A DNA stretch of 64,000 nucleotides, from positions 248,001 to 312,000 of the forward strand of contig NC_092578.1 of the NCBI RefSeq assembly GCF_037975245.1. The letters run 5' to 3'. How positions within the stretch are numbered: the stretch's first letter is position 1; every line of letters begins with the position of its first letter. The notes beneath the pieces are model-generated. The model did not search any database and was not told where the DNA came from. It saw only the letters and a program-made list of their open reading frames with translations. Position numbers and translations under genes: made by a program. The DNA is from Apostichopus japonicus (lineage: Eukaryota; Echinodermata; Holothuroidea; Aspidochirotida; Stichopodidae). Positions 35,798 to 48,048 of the stretch are shown here, in pieces.

Positions 35798-36437
35798 CAA
35801 GGGCGGGGGAAGCACTTTTAATCTGGGGGGGCACCGACATCAAAGGGCACTTTGCAGAAATTCGATTGGACTGATGCAGCCTTATATCTAGTACCCTTTA
35901 TAACTCTTATTGTATTATCTTATTTGCGTATACACATCAGTCCATCAACGCCCCCCCCCCCCTGAAGGAAAATATGCATACTAGCACTGCAATGTGCAAA
36001 TTGGGAAACAAGGAACAAGTTTTCTTTTTAGACAAAATGAGGTGAAATCATGCAAGTTGCTAATGTAGGAATCTTCCGAATTAGAGTTTATTTCTTGTTA
36101 ATATCTTAACAATTTTCTCCATTCGAAATAGCTTTGAGTTTGACCCACAGAAACTCATTAAAAAGTCAGGGGCGTAGCCAGGATTTGCACAGTTGTATGC
36201 ACGACTATCTGAGTGGAGCACCACCATAGGTTGGCGCGAAGCGTACAAGAAAATTTTTGGTTTTACAAACCCCTCAGATGGCCGGAAACGGCCCTTCCCG
36301 AGTGTTCATTCTGGTTCCCTGGCCTCTTGCTAACTTGAGACACCTCAATTTTTATGTAGAAAAAAGGGCACATTTTTAACCTGAGGAAAAGTGGGGGGGC
36401 ACGTGCCCCCTGTGCCCCCCCGGTTCCGCCGCCCTTG
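35798..36437. mobile_element. hAT-type MITE (640 bp) inserted in the 32-bp satellite
   Basis: Left end CAAGGGCGGGGGAA and right end TTCCGCCGCCCTTG are inverted repeats, flanked by AATGGTTG on both sides (35790-35797 and 36438-36445). The 8-bp duplication matches the repeat phase, as expected for insertion into the array. Inside, CAGGGGCGTAGCCAGGATT at 36168 looks like another hAT end, so the element may be composite. The 36198-36260 part is shared with 1200-1262. G/C runs lie near both ends. Confidence 0.8.
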
Positions 36438-37190
36438 AATGGTTGTGTGCAGTGTGTGATATAGAATGAAATGGTTGTGTGCAGTATGTGATATAGAATG
36501 TAATGGTTGTGTGCAGTGTGTGATATAGAATGTAGTGGTTGTGTGCAGTGTGTGATACAGAATGTAATGGCTGTGTGCAGTGTGCGATACAGAATGTAAT
36601 GGTTGTGTGCAGTGTGTGATATAGAATGTAATGGTTGTATGCAGCATGTGATATAGAATGTAATGGTTGTGTGCAGTGTGTGATATAGAATGTAGTGGTT
36701 GTGTGCAGTGTGTGATATAGAATGTAAGTGTTTTGTGCCGTGTGTGATATAGAATGTAATGGTTGTGTGCAGTGTGTGATTTAGCATGTAATGGTTATGT
36801 GCTGTGTGTGGTTCAGCATGTAGTGGTTGTGTGCAGTGTGTGATATAGAATGTAATGGTTGTGTGCAGTGTGTGATTTAGCATGTAGTGGTTATGTGCAT
36901 TGTGTGATTTAGCATGTAGTGGTTGTGTGCAGTGTGTGATATAGAATGTAATGGTTATGTGCAGTGTGTGATTCAGCATGTAGTGGTTATGTGCAGTGTG
37001 TGATTTAGGATGTAGTGGTTGTGTGCAGTGTGTGATATAGAATGTAATGGTTATGTGCACTGTGTGATTCAGCATATAATGGTTATATGCAGTGTGTGAT
37101 TCAGCATGTAGTGGTTGTGTGCAGTGTGTGATATATAATGTAAAGGTTGTGTATGATGTGTGGTATAGAATGTAATTGTTGTGTGAATTC
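36438..37190. repeat. 32-bp satellite, right block
   Basis: Continues the 34930-35797 array with more variants (GATTTAGCATGTAGTGG, GGTTATGTGCAG). Decays near 37140-37190. Confidence 0.92.
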
Positions 37191-38512
37191 TGAGATGGAA
37201 AGTACATTCTTACTTCAAAATTTGATCTGTTTCTACTTAGGAAATGTTTTCTGTTCTTAGCACACCCCCTAACTCCCCTATTCAGCCCTCATACCCCAGT
37301 AATATTAACCCATGATGTCATTTACACCCATTGGAACTCTGCCCTCCCCATTATGCCATCCACCATTCAGCCCACTCCCATCCAGCCCTCCCCACCCCCC
37401 CCCCCCAATTTGTTATGATCCCAGTCCTGTTATGTATTTAGCATTATGCAGTGTAGATTCCAAATACAGCATTGCAGCCTAAGGCTAGTTGCAAAGAGTT
37501 ACGAAAACATACAGTCCACAAGTTTCTATTGCACTATATAACTGCCACACAGGAACAGTACCCAGGCCTAGACACTACAAAAAGGTTTCCGACCTAATAG
37601 AAAATATGGTCAACATTATGAAAACTAACCTTTTCAAATTTAAGAAATTGTTTCATGATTACAAGAACTATGGGGACAACTTTTCATACCTTGAGCAGAT
37701 CTTCAAAACTCTGAGAATCTGTAATATTAATAACTAGTTTCATGTTTATTGTTATTTTCACAAATAATGATTTTCATGGATTACTGATGGCCTTATTGCC
37801 AATGAGTTAACAAGGATATAAAGTGGTTTCTCAGGACTGAAAGATCATGTCAGTGGCTTGATAAAAAAAAGTAAATTACAGGAAATATCTTACACAATTG
37901 AGAGGGGTTGATGGGAGGAAAACTTAACATACAAAGCATATAAACAGCAGTATAGTTCCCTGAAAGGACTCAAGAATGTACTGCAGACAATAAAAAAAGT
38001 CTGATAAGAACAAAAGTCTAATTAGCCAAAGTTCACCTCCTTGCAGTCACTAGTTCATCATTTTTCAGTTTATTTAGTTGAGGAATGCAGATTGTTCCAT
38101 GCTATATCTTTGAGCAGCGAGAGAGAGAGGTATGTGTGTTCTACAAAGATGCCCCCCCCCCCCCTCAGTATTGTAATACCTGTATGTATTTTGCACATAT
38201 GAGGTGTTTTACTACCTTCCACTTCACCTTTTGTTCATCTGTAAAATCATTGTAAATTCAAGAGTCTGCTTCATATTTTCCCAAGTGAAGCTAGTATTAA
38301 GATTGCCCAAAATGGAATATGCAATTCATAATGGGCAGGGGATCCACAATGGAATCCACAACACTTTATGATGTACCTAACCTGTGACAGAAATGGACAC
38401 CTGGCATTAAACGAGAAATAAAAGATGAAAGTGCTTCATGTTGTTCAGCTATCACAAGTTGGGGCAAGTCTTCCTTTGCCATAGACAGGTATTTACTTCG
38501 CTCCTCCCTTAC
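37191..38512. other. Intergenic, C-runs, no gene recognised
   Basis: C-runs at about 37396-37407 and 38152-38164. An 82-codon open frame at 37489-37737 has no recognisable features. Confidence 0.4.
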
Positions 38513-38659
38513 CTGTCTCCCACTCCACATCTGCACTTTCCCATCTACCTTTAACGTTTTAGGACTGCGCAAGCACTGAAAGAGTTTAAAAGCCGCCTTG
38601 CGGGTCACAGAAAACATGCTTACGAGCCGCATGCGTCCTGTTGGCCGAACTTTACCCAC
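38513..38659 (-). other. Weak candidate first coding exon, minus strand
   Basis: Begins with ATG and encodes a basic, amphipathic-looking stretch including MFSVTRKAAFKLFQCLRS. It ends at a good donor (GACAG|GTAAGG), and the upstream side is richer in CpG. This could be a first exon with a mitochondrial presequence-like N-terminus, but no partner exon was found and no family is recognised. Confidence 0.18.
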
Positions 38660-40279
38660 CAGTGAAGGAAATGTTAGAGCCCAAACTCATTGCCACCCTT
38701 GCATGTTGCCGCCACTGTGGCCTACCCTTAGCAAACTAACAAACACAGTTTTGGAATCTGAAACAAAGGGAAACCGTCGGGTAGTCAGTACAAAAAGCAG
38801 CGGTCCTTGCATGCTGTAAGATTTTTTTAAGCCAGTCATTGATGCAACCAACACTAAACCCCATAAGGACCGTGACACAGAACATGTGCAAGGGTTATAA
38901 TTGCCAGGGTGCGATTTTTTTTGTATACGGACCCCAGCCAATGGGAGCGAGGTATGCAAACCTTTGCCTTTATCGCGCTGGGGAAAAAAGGCTGTCGGGG
39001 TGGCTGCGTGATTGGAGTAGTCCTGAACACAGTAGATCGCATTGTCCCTGTATTAATAACGATCTCTGATTCATACATTTGTCACCCAAAAAATAACTTC
39101 CGTTTTACAAGTTTTGCTCACATTACACGGCTTCCGTTATTAGTTCTTACTTTCAGTCTTTGGCAGCAGCACAGTATATCAGTTTGTAAATTGTAGGTAA
39201 CGGCTGAAAAAAAGGTGTTTATAATGAGTGGTAAGTGAATTACTTTATGTAGTGTTCTATATTAGAAGGTTTGTTGCGACCGTGAAAACGGTGTTTATAA
39301 TGACAGGTAAGTGAATTACGTTATATTTAGTGTTCATATTATTAGGTTTGTTGCGACCGTGAATTGTAGTATGCTAGACCGTCATGGTGTTGCCTGTCCG
39401 TGTGAGCAGACAGCCTTCGTCATGTGTGGCGGGATTTTTCCCTCCATTTTAAGAGTATTGGAATTAGTGAACGCTTGTTTTTATATGATATCCCATGACA
39501 CCATATCGGCTCTACGCTCAGTTACGAATTCTAAGTCTGTGGGGGGGGGGGGCACAATTTCTTTTGCAGACGTCCGTTCATGAGAAGGGTCTAAGGATGG
39601 AACCCCTCCCCCTACGAAAATATCTAGTTTTGATCCTTTGATGAAAATTGTTTCTGTCACCACTCATGGATTGTAAATTCACACGTATATTGTTATGACA
39701 TTCCATGATACCATAAAGGCTCTACCCACATACGAATTCGAAAATTAGGGCGAGGATTTGTCAACGGGGTGATGGCTAAGGGTGACAGATGGCACCTCCC
39801 TTTTGAGAACACTTAGTTTCGTGAGGAGTGCTTATATGCAAAATGGTGCTATCACTTCCATCATGTAAAGTACACTTGTATATACGACGTTGAGTGCGTG
39901 TATTATCAAGTGTAAGCTATTTTGTACTAACTAGAGATATACTCAACGTTGTTAGTGGATCCATTGCTAACTAAGAAGTCTCCCGCTTGAAACTATACAA
40001 TGCAGAACAAGCCGAATAAGAAACACGTTGGTACAACTTCTGTCTTAATAGCTTGCTTCTTTATTGCGAGGGCAACACATAGAACAGATCTTCATTGATT
40101 TAATCAGGAATCCTCCAATGAAGTTTCCTATTTCAGTGTTATAGAAAACAAAGTTATTGTTGAGGTAATTCCATGTAGAACCTACCACATCACAAATTGT
40201 ATCTATGTATGTTAATATACAGAAAGTAACACGCCCTATCAATAGGCTATGCCAGTTACACACGCTGTGATATATACTT
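38660..40279. other. Intergenic with two local tandem duplications
   Basis: Two ~80-bp copies sharing GGTGTTTATAATGA, GGTAAGTGAATTAC and GGTTTGTTGCGACCGTGAA lie at about 39210-39365. Two diverged ~210-bp copies lie at about 39485-39690 and 39698-39905, sharing ATGACACCATATCGGCTCTA-like and ACGAATTC blocks. A G-run sits at 39541-39552. No gene. Confidence 0.5.
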
Positions 40280-40287
40280 GTTAATGT

Positions 40288-41148
40288 GGTGACATCCCTA
40301 TGTTCCGACGTCTCTATGTTCCGACGTCTCTATGTTCCGACGTCTCTATGTTCCGACGTCTCTATGTTCCGACGTCTCTATGTTCCGACAAATTGTTTGG
40401 ACTCTAATTTTTTTTGACCAAATTTTATTCTGACCCCATTTGTGACCCAATTTGTCTTCGGACCCCATTTTTTTTGTACCAAAATTTTTTTGGACCCAAT
40501 TTTTCTTTGGACCAAAATTTTTTGGGACCCAATTTTTTTTCGGACCCTATTTTTTTGACCCAATATCTTTTCGGACACCATTTTTTGGACCTAATATCTT
40601 TTTGGACCAAATTTTTTTTGGACCCAATATTTTTAGGGTACCCAATTCTTTTGGACCAAATTTTTTTTGGACCCCAATATCTTTTTGGACCAAAACTTTT
40701 TGGGACCCAACTTTTTTCGGACCCCATTCTTTTGTAACCCAAAATTAGGTCCCAAAAAATAAGGTCCGATAAAAAAATGGGTCCCCAAAAATCGGGTCCA
40801 AAAAATTTAGGTCCAAAAAAATTGGGTCCATAAAAAAATTGGGTTGAACAAAAATTGGGCCCGAAAAAAAATTGGGTCCGAAAAAATGTTGGTCCAAAAA
40901 AATTGGGTCCAAAAAGAATGGGGTCCGAAAAAAATTGGGTCACAAAAAAATGGGTCCGAAAAAATTTTGGTCAAAAAAAATTAGAGTCCAAACAATTTGT
41001 CGGAACATAGAGACGTCGGAACATAGAGACGTCGGAACATAGAGACGTCGGAACATAGAGTCGTCGGAATATAGAGACGTCGGAACATAGAGACGTCGGA
41101 ACATAGAGACGTCGGAATATAGAGACGTCGGAACATAGAGATGTAACC
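40288..41148. mobile_element. Foldback (TU/FB-like) element, 861 bp, 8-bp target duplication
   Basis: Nearly the whole element is one inverted repeat. The outer left arm is six 16-bp direct repeats (CTCTATGTTCCGACGT) and the outer right arm about nine inverted copies. Inner arms are T-rich on the left (GGACCAAATTTTTTT-type units) and complementary A-rich on the right, meeting near 40740. The termini GGTGACATC and, inverted, GGTTACATC are flanked by GTTAATGT on both sides (40280-40287 and 41149-41156). Arms made of short direct repeats are the hallmark of foldback transposons such as Drosophila FB and sea urchin TU. No transposase is encoded; open frames inside are low-complexity by-products. 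Confidence 0.85.
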
Positions 41149-41156
41149 GTTAATGT

Positions 41157-42884
41157 AAAAGCATACTACTGGATATCCATGTAAGCCGGCACCGTAGATT
41201 GCTGCGAAAGTTAACATACGATATTAGTTGCATTTGAGGTACAGTATTGAGTGTTGGGAAGTTCAAATACAATATTAAGTGCTGGGAAGTTGAAATGTAA
41301 TAGTGTGTGTTGAAACGTTACACAAAGCTATTAGGCGTTAGGAAGTTGAAATGCAATGTTATGTGCCGTGAAGCATTAATAAATAATGGAAGATTAAAGG
41401 TTCTTTCCGCCCTGCAAAACTGTTAATATTCTTTCACATAATAAAGGAACCGCGATGCCAACTGACTAGATTATTTGGTTGTTACACAGTTCCATTGACA
41501 CCATATCGAAGAAATGACAAATTTTATTTAATAGGTAAAGTCTATTCATATAGGAGATTGTCAAGATCATAAAGTTGACAATGCTTCTGCAAATACGAGT
41601 AAGTCATTAACCTGCTGACAATCAATGATGGGTGTTAATGTGTAACACTAAGAGCTACTTAAGCACAGAAAGTATACAAGTTTTTGGGTGCGAATTGATC
41701 AAAGAACACGTTGACTGATATATGTAGGCTACTTCGTATGATGTTACACTAGCTGTTTACAGTTAAGACAAATTCACAAACGTGACTCTTTTCTTGCATT
41801 GGAACGAAGGCATCTTCAAGATTTTTTCTTGAAACTACTTGGAATTTTGAATCCAAACCTCCTTTCCTGACGTTGAACAAAGAGTCATCATCGGTGACAT
41901 GATTGGAATAGCAGCATTACCCGGAAACAATTTATTTAATCATTCAATGTTTAATCATTCAATTTTTGTAATTTCATGCTCCTAAAGGCTTGTTTTTATG
42001 AGGAAGTTTGAGTGTATTGCCCAATACCCGTGTACCATGCTATTGAAATACTGTACTGGAGGAATCAGGTGTATACAGGAGGAGTATTGGACGAATCGTT
42101 CTTACACACAGGGTGGTAGAGGAATACTGTATGTTTCTCAGTGTATTCGTCACAGTGATACTAACATGCCAGCACAAGCAAGGTTGGTTAAAACATAAAT
42201 GTCCATTTGGACAGCCTTAAAGTGGGAATGGGGTTTGGCCATAGACTTACAGGCCTCTTTTTGGGGGGGGGGGGGGGTTGGTGGGCGGGGTGCGTAGTTT
42301 GTCCGACAATTATGCAGTCATCTGTGTGGGGTTAGGGTGAGGGTATTCCTGAACGGTTTACCATACGATTGTTGTTGTGCCGATTTTGCGATGAAATAGA
42401 TTGTCCTATGGGCAAGCTAAATTGTCCCAATTTTTCTTTGTGACGTTCAAAATATCCCAAACTATATGAAGTACATTCTATAGGAGAACGTTTCGGAAGC
42501 ATGCATATTCACCTTTGGCCTTGAAATTGTGGTAAAAATTATTTTTTTACACCACTTAACTGGTGTATAAAGCTGTACATATGCAAACCAGTTGGTACAA
42601 AGCACTCTTTAAAAATCGAACTTTTTCCTTGAAAGTGGACGGGATACCCTCCACCCTTGGACCCTCCCCCAGGCCTCGGTGTCCCACCTTTCAACAAAAA
42701 ATATATGGTAAGCCTAGGTTTTGTATATTTCTTAACATTAATCCAATCGATTTATTACTAGTAATTTTACCTATCAGTGGCGAGGAGCAGTCCTCGCTGT
42801 AGGAAAACTGAGATAGAACTGGCAAAGACAACCATATTCAAAGTACCTGTATCTTAAACGAATTTCTGAATTCATGTATGTCAG
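41157..42884. other. Intergenic, G-run, no gene recognised
   Basis: G-run at about 42265-42279. CAGTGGCGAGGAG near 42775 resembles a hAT end but no partner was found. Confidence 0.4.
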
Positions 42885-44320
42885 ATCATGTCACCTTGTT
42901 GGACTTTAAGCTTGGACTTTAAACCATGTCTCCTAGTTGGACTTTAATCTTGGATGTTAAACCATTTCCCCTTGTTGCACTATCATCTTGGGATGTCAGA
43001 CCATGTCCCCTTGTTGCACTGTCATCTTTGGTGGTCAGACCATGTCCCTTTGTTGCACTGTCATCTTGGATGTTAGAACATGTCCCCTTGTTACACTGTC
43101 ATCTTGGATGTTAAACCATGTGCCCTTGTTGCACTATCATCTTGGGATGTCAGATCATATCCCCTTGTTGCACTATCATCTTGGGATGTTAGGCCATGTC
43201 CCCTTGTTGCACTGTCATCTTGGGATGTTAGACAATGTCCCCTTGTTGCACTGTCTTTGGATGTTAAACCATGTCTCTTTGTTGCACTGTCATCTTGGAT
43301 GTTAAACCATGTCCCCTTGTTGCACTGTCATCTTGGGATGTTAGGCCATGTCCCCTTGTTGCACTGTCATCTTGGATGTTAAACCATGTCCCTTTGTTGC
43401 ACTGTCATCTTGGATGTTAAACCATGTCCCTTTGTTGCACTGTCATCTTGGATGTTAAACCATGTCCCCTTGTTGCACTGTCATCTTGGGATGTTAGGCC
43501 ATGTCCCCTTGTTGCACTGTCATCTTGGATGTTAAACCATGTCCCCTTGTTGCACTGTCATCTTGGGATGTTAGACAATGTCCCCTTGTTGCACTATCAT
43601 CTTGGGATGTTAAACCATGTCCCCTTGTTGCACTGTCGTTAAACCATGTCTCCTTGTTAGACATTAATCTTGGACGTAAATGATGTCCTTGCTTGTTGGA
43701 CTGTAATCTTGGATGTTAGACCATATCCTCTTGTTGCACTGTCATCTTGGATGTTAAACCGTGTCCTTGTTTGACTGTAATTTTGGTATGTTAGACCATG
43801 TCCTTGATGGATTTTAATCATAAATGTTAAATCATGCCTCCTTGTTGGACATTAATCTTGGACGTAAACGATGTCATTGTTTGACTGTAATCTTGGATGT
43901 TAGACCATATCACTTTGTTGGACTGTACAATCTTGGATGTTAAACCATGTCCTTGTTGAACTTTAATCTTGATCAAGATCATGTCCCCTTCTTGGAATTT
44001 AATCTTTGATGTTCGACCATGTCCTCTTGTTGGACTGTAATCTTGGACGTTAAACCATATCCTTGTTGAACTTTAATCTTGGCTGTTAAACCATGTCCTC
44101 AAATTGGACTGTAATCTTTGTATGTTATGTCCCTTGTTGGTACGTAATCTTTAGATGTCCGGCCATGCCCCCATGTTGAACCTGCATCATTGTATGCTAG
44201 ACTATGTCCTCTTGTCGGACTTTATTCTTTGTATGTTAGACAATGTCCTCTTGTTGGACTTAAATTATGGATATTAAACCATGTGCCCTTGTTGGAACGC
44301 AATCTTAGGATGTTAGTGTA
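42885..44320. repeat. ~39-bp minisatellite, about 35 copies
   Basis: Unit is CCATGTCCCCTTGTTGCACT followed by GTCATCTTGGATGTTAAA, 38-39 bases. It is homogeneous at 42960-43640 and increasingly diverged to the right. Because 39 is divisible by three, repetitive open frames occur; they are not genes. Confidence 0.93.
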
Positions 44321-47035
44321 TTAGGGCTTAGGCTCATTTGCCGTGTTGTCTAAGAATTGCCAGCCTATCCACAGCGGATAGGACTATGCAATAATACTAG
44401 ATGTAAGTATCGTATTGCTGTTTAACTTCAAGTATGATAACATAACGAACAATTTGGGAAACCCCTACACTCACCCTGAAAGTGTATCTGCTCGAAATTA
44501 TTCATATGGTTGCTCTCGGGATTTGTGACTTGTGGAACCGTTCTGGGTATACGTCTCGTTATCCGATTTGGGCTGATTTGACTGCTGAAATATAATCCCC
44601 TTTTATGTTTTACCATTACCAATGAGGTCACATACTATCTTAAAGATAATAGTATTTGTATATCTGTTAAGTTTATAAACAACACCCAGATATGTCAATA
44701 TTGCAAGAAGATGTGTTTGTATTCTGGCTGCAGATAAATGACCTTTATCCCCCATATTTACTGAGTGGGTTTGGAGTACATAATGGTAATCCATCAAATA
44801 GTTTTTATAACAGGATATGGTACTACATGAGTGGTTATAGTGCTTTATGACCGATAGAGGTATAATAATGAGAATAAATATAGGCATAGTAGGAGTTTTA
44901 TGTACACTGTCTGAGACAAATCTTCTTCTTTTTCTTAAAATATGAACATAATACTTTAGGTGACCTTTGAGACTATTTGTTGTTGATAATACTGATCGGT
45001 ATAAGAACAAGTTCCAAAGCGCATCAAAGGCGAGGGCTCTAGCACCAATTCTGGTATGTACCATTGATAGAAAAAGTATGAGGAGCAGAATTATGAGCAC
45101 ATGTGTGGTCAAACAGGAACTTCTAAACAGTTATATACACAAATGTCAAATCACCATGTTGATGTGTCAGATATACTGAACCAGGGTTTGATATAACGTG
45201 ACCATTACGCAATATGTATACAGCAGCTTATTATTATGCTATCTTGATGACCATTTTAACCTCAGAGCACCGATTGATCACTGTGTCCATCGCTGTGCCA
45301 TGTTGACTTAGGACATGCCCATTTAATCCTCACAGAGAGAGAGCGCAATGATCATGCGATTGTCTTGAACTTCCTTCTGTTAACGAGGACGATCCTCACA
45401 AACACTTCCTCGTTGTTCCATTGGATGTGTGTCAAATGTGTACATTATTTTTATTTGAGAAGCATCTCTCAATTTGTGTGCTCATTTGATGTAATGAGCT
45501 TTTCTTGAATGACTGCGGTTTTTTCATGTCAAGGGGATCTATAGAGTGTTGATATCATTCACACACAAAGCTGAGACATTCACGATGGTTCTTAGGTTAA
45601 CAGTTCTGTGTGATCCTCAATCAATGGATTTCGACGTCAGCTCAAGAGAGGTAACCTAATTGAAAGTGCGATGCAAGTAAGTGTGTATTGGCTGTTTGAA
45701 ATGACGCCCTGTCAGTAAGTTCTCCCTGTTTATTGATGATGCTGATCATGGTGCAGTTTGGTTGTCGTTGTATCAGAGTAACCCTATGTGACAGAGTAAC
45801 TGTGTGAAACAGAGTGACAAAGTAACGTATGTGACACTAACACGTGAAAATGACGTATGAGACATGCATCTTCGACTAGGGGCAAATAGGGCAATCAAAT
45901 TATTCAGCATTCTATGTTATCAAATCAGGGTGCTAGCTAGTAGAAAACGATCCGTATGGTATGAATCATCGTACGTTCGGTCGAATAAAAAAAGCATCCT
46001 ATCGTTTGACGAAACACGTATAGTTATTGCAAAACAAACATAATTTAGGATTCATAAATAGGCATAGCAGGATTTTTTCCTTTGTATCTCTTTACGTGTG
46101 TGTGTGTGTTTGTTTACTATGCGTGTCATAGCATGAGCCTTGTGAGTCTTTGTTCCTCCATAATGATCACCTCTGAGATATTCATCGGAAAGCATTATGA
46201 TAGAGTTCGGAGGTGCAAAAATAACAAAGTAAATTCTTGACTTATTCGGGAACCTGGTTGTATCGGTCTAAATGACAGCCCCTCTGGTACTGACCCGCTG
46301 TATACGATCAGATTATACTTCCTCTTTTCTAGTGGTTGCAAACATGATCCTGTTGCCGTCTGTTTTGTATGATAGTCATTTCAGTAAACTCACCACGTAC
46401 CCTCATATGTTGCACTCATGGTGTGTCACTGTCGCACATAGATTCATACAACATTCAAAGTCACTCATAGATCACATTATCTAACTATAGCACAAGTCAT
46501 TTGTAGCACACTGACATAAATACAAAAGGCCTATACATATAGGTACAGCTATATCACATGTATAATTAGCTTACAAAGTACACACCTAATCCACTAACAG
46601 ACCCCTCATGTGTACCCCGTAGGGACACATATAACCCACCCCGTGCATTTGCTAATCGTACGGTATGTCAGTATAATGTATGCCTGATGTATACTTTACA
46701 ACTTGTACAAGGGAACCAAAGGATGTGGCGGCGCAAACGCGAGTAAATTGTATACATTTATACATAGGCTATCGTGCCTGAACTACGAGGCAGAACACGT
46801 CATTTGACCCAATTACCTCACCCAATCGCTGCCCAGTCTAGATTGTGATGGTAAAATCTCTATTTAAATGGTCCTTTTTGCAAAACTAGATTCACAAAAA
46901 CTCGAGAGTAGCCTACTGCACTACAGAAGTCCACGCTGCAGTAATCACCGTATGATTCTCTAGTACAATATAGGAAGCCTCTTTATATACAGTGAAACAG
47001 AAAGGCGTCAGATGGTCACAGTAAACATGGTTCGT
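44321..47035. other. Intergenic, no gene supported
   Basis: A 169-codon minus-strand open frame (44603-45112) with a hydrophobic start is the longest; I recognise no family and see no splice support. A short (GT)n tract lies near 46095. Confidence 0.35.
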
Positions 47036-47043
47036 GCTAAGAG

Positions 47044-48040
47044 CACTGGCGGATCCAAGGGGGGGCCAAGGGGGGCCATGGCCCCCCCCCCCAAAGGTGA
47101 GCCAAAAAGTGTTTCCGAACATCCGCTAAATCATATGATTGGAAATTAAAAAAATCGAGAGGAATGGCAGTGGTAGACTAGTCTTAACCTTTTCGTTTTC
47201 TGGTGTAAAATTAAATGCAGAGCTCCCAACTGACCCGCAATTCGCGGGAATTAGACCCGCATTCTAACACCCAAACCCGCTGACCCGCACAAGCGTCCGA
47301 AAAAACCGCATTGTAATTGTCAAGTATACATAAAAAATTTGCATCAATTTTTGACTTAGCAACCATCATTTCTTTAGCATTTAGCATAATAGAGTATAAA
47401 ACCTCCTTTGCAGCATCATTTGAACCTCAAATTAGCCTATATTTCTTTTCATTGGGGCGAGCAGCGAACATTTTCATGCCACGGGAAAGAATGAATTATC
47501 ACCTACTATTCAATTTATTGATGTTACACACAAAAAAAATGCATATTTCTCAGAAAATTTTGGGTGACAAAAGCCTTTCTAAGTGCCACCATTTTACATG
47601 TAGGCATCACCAGGATTCCCTCCCCCAGGACGGCGATTCGTGGCATGGACCAGCATTTGCCTTCTCAAGAGTTGGGAGCTATGTAAATGTATGAGCATGA
47701 GGATTTACAGTTTAACACCATTTTGCAGTTACAGGCTGGTTGTAAGAAATTTATAACCTATGAGAAATAAAATTTCTTGAGAAAGATGATCCCAACTTTG
47801 TTTTATAAATATTTTAGAAAATTACACCTGGGAAACATTTTTTTTAGAAGTAAATTAACATCACCATTGTACACTTTTGTCGCACCAAATTGCATCTGAG
47901 GGCATTCAGCAATAGAAAATTTTCCAAAGGGGAGGGGGCACCCCCTCCCCTTAGTGCCCCCCTCCCCTTAGACCCCTCCCCCATATGTACTCTAATGCCA
48001 CTTTCGCCCCTCCCAAACAAAGGCCCTGGATCCGCCAGTG
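47044..48040. mobile_element. hAT-type element (997 bp) with 8-bp target duplication
   Basis: Left end CACTGGCGGATCCAAGG and right end CCTGGATCCGCCAGTG are inverted repeats. GCTAAGAG flanks the element exactly on both sides (47036-47043 and 48041-48048). G/C runs follow each end. The right part contains CACCAAATTGCATCTGAGG, which also occurs inverted in the MITE at 5967-6339. It lacks a transposase and carries a second element inside. Confidence 0.88.
47218..47683. mobile_element. Nested element (466 bp) inside the hAT-type element
   Basis: Inverted ends CAGAGCTCCCAACT (left) and AGTTGGGAGCTATG (right), flanked by TAAATG on both sides. Proline- and arginine-type GACCCGC repeats follow the left end. 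A 125-codon open frame (47317-47694) overlaps it, but no protein family is recognised. Superfamily unknown; a 6-bp duplication is unusual, so the true ends may lie a few bases away. Confidence 0.55.
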
Positions 48041-48048
48041 GCTAAGAG

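Noticed and set aside
35169-37207. Long minus-strand open frames (224 and 314 codons) rich in His, Thr, Tyr and Ile
   Set aside because: They simply read the 32-bp satellite and run into the MITE; the translated period is the repeat, with no domain or splice support.
40425-40943. 172-codon open frame rich in Phe, Gly, Pro and Lys
   Set aside because: It reads the T-rich inner arms of the foldback element; both strands give similar low-complexity frames.
42926-43683. Overlapping repetitive frames in the ~39-bp array
   Set aside because: Unit length divisible by three keeps frames open; two frames on the same strand are equally open, which argues against coding.
44603-45112. 169-codon minus-strand frame with hydrophobic N-terminus
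   Set aside because: No family recognised and no splice or regulatory context; composition fits AT-rich noncoding DNA.
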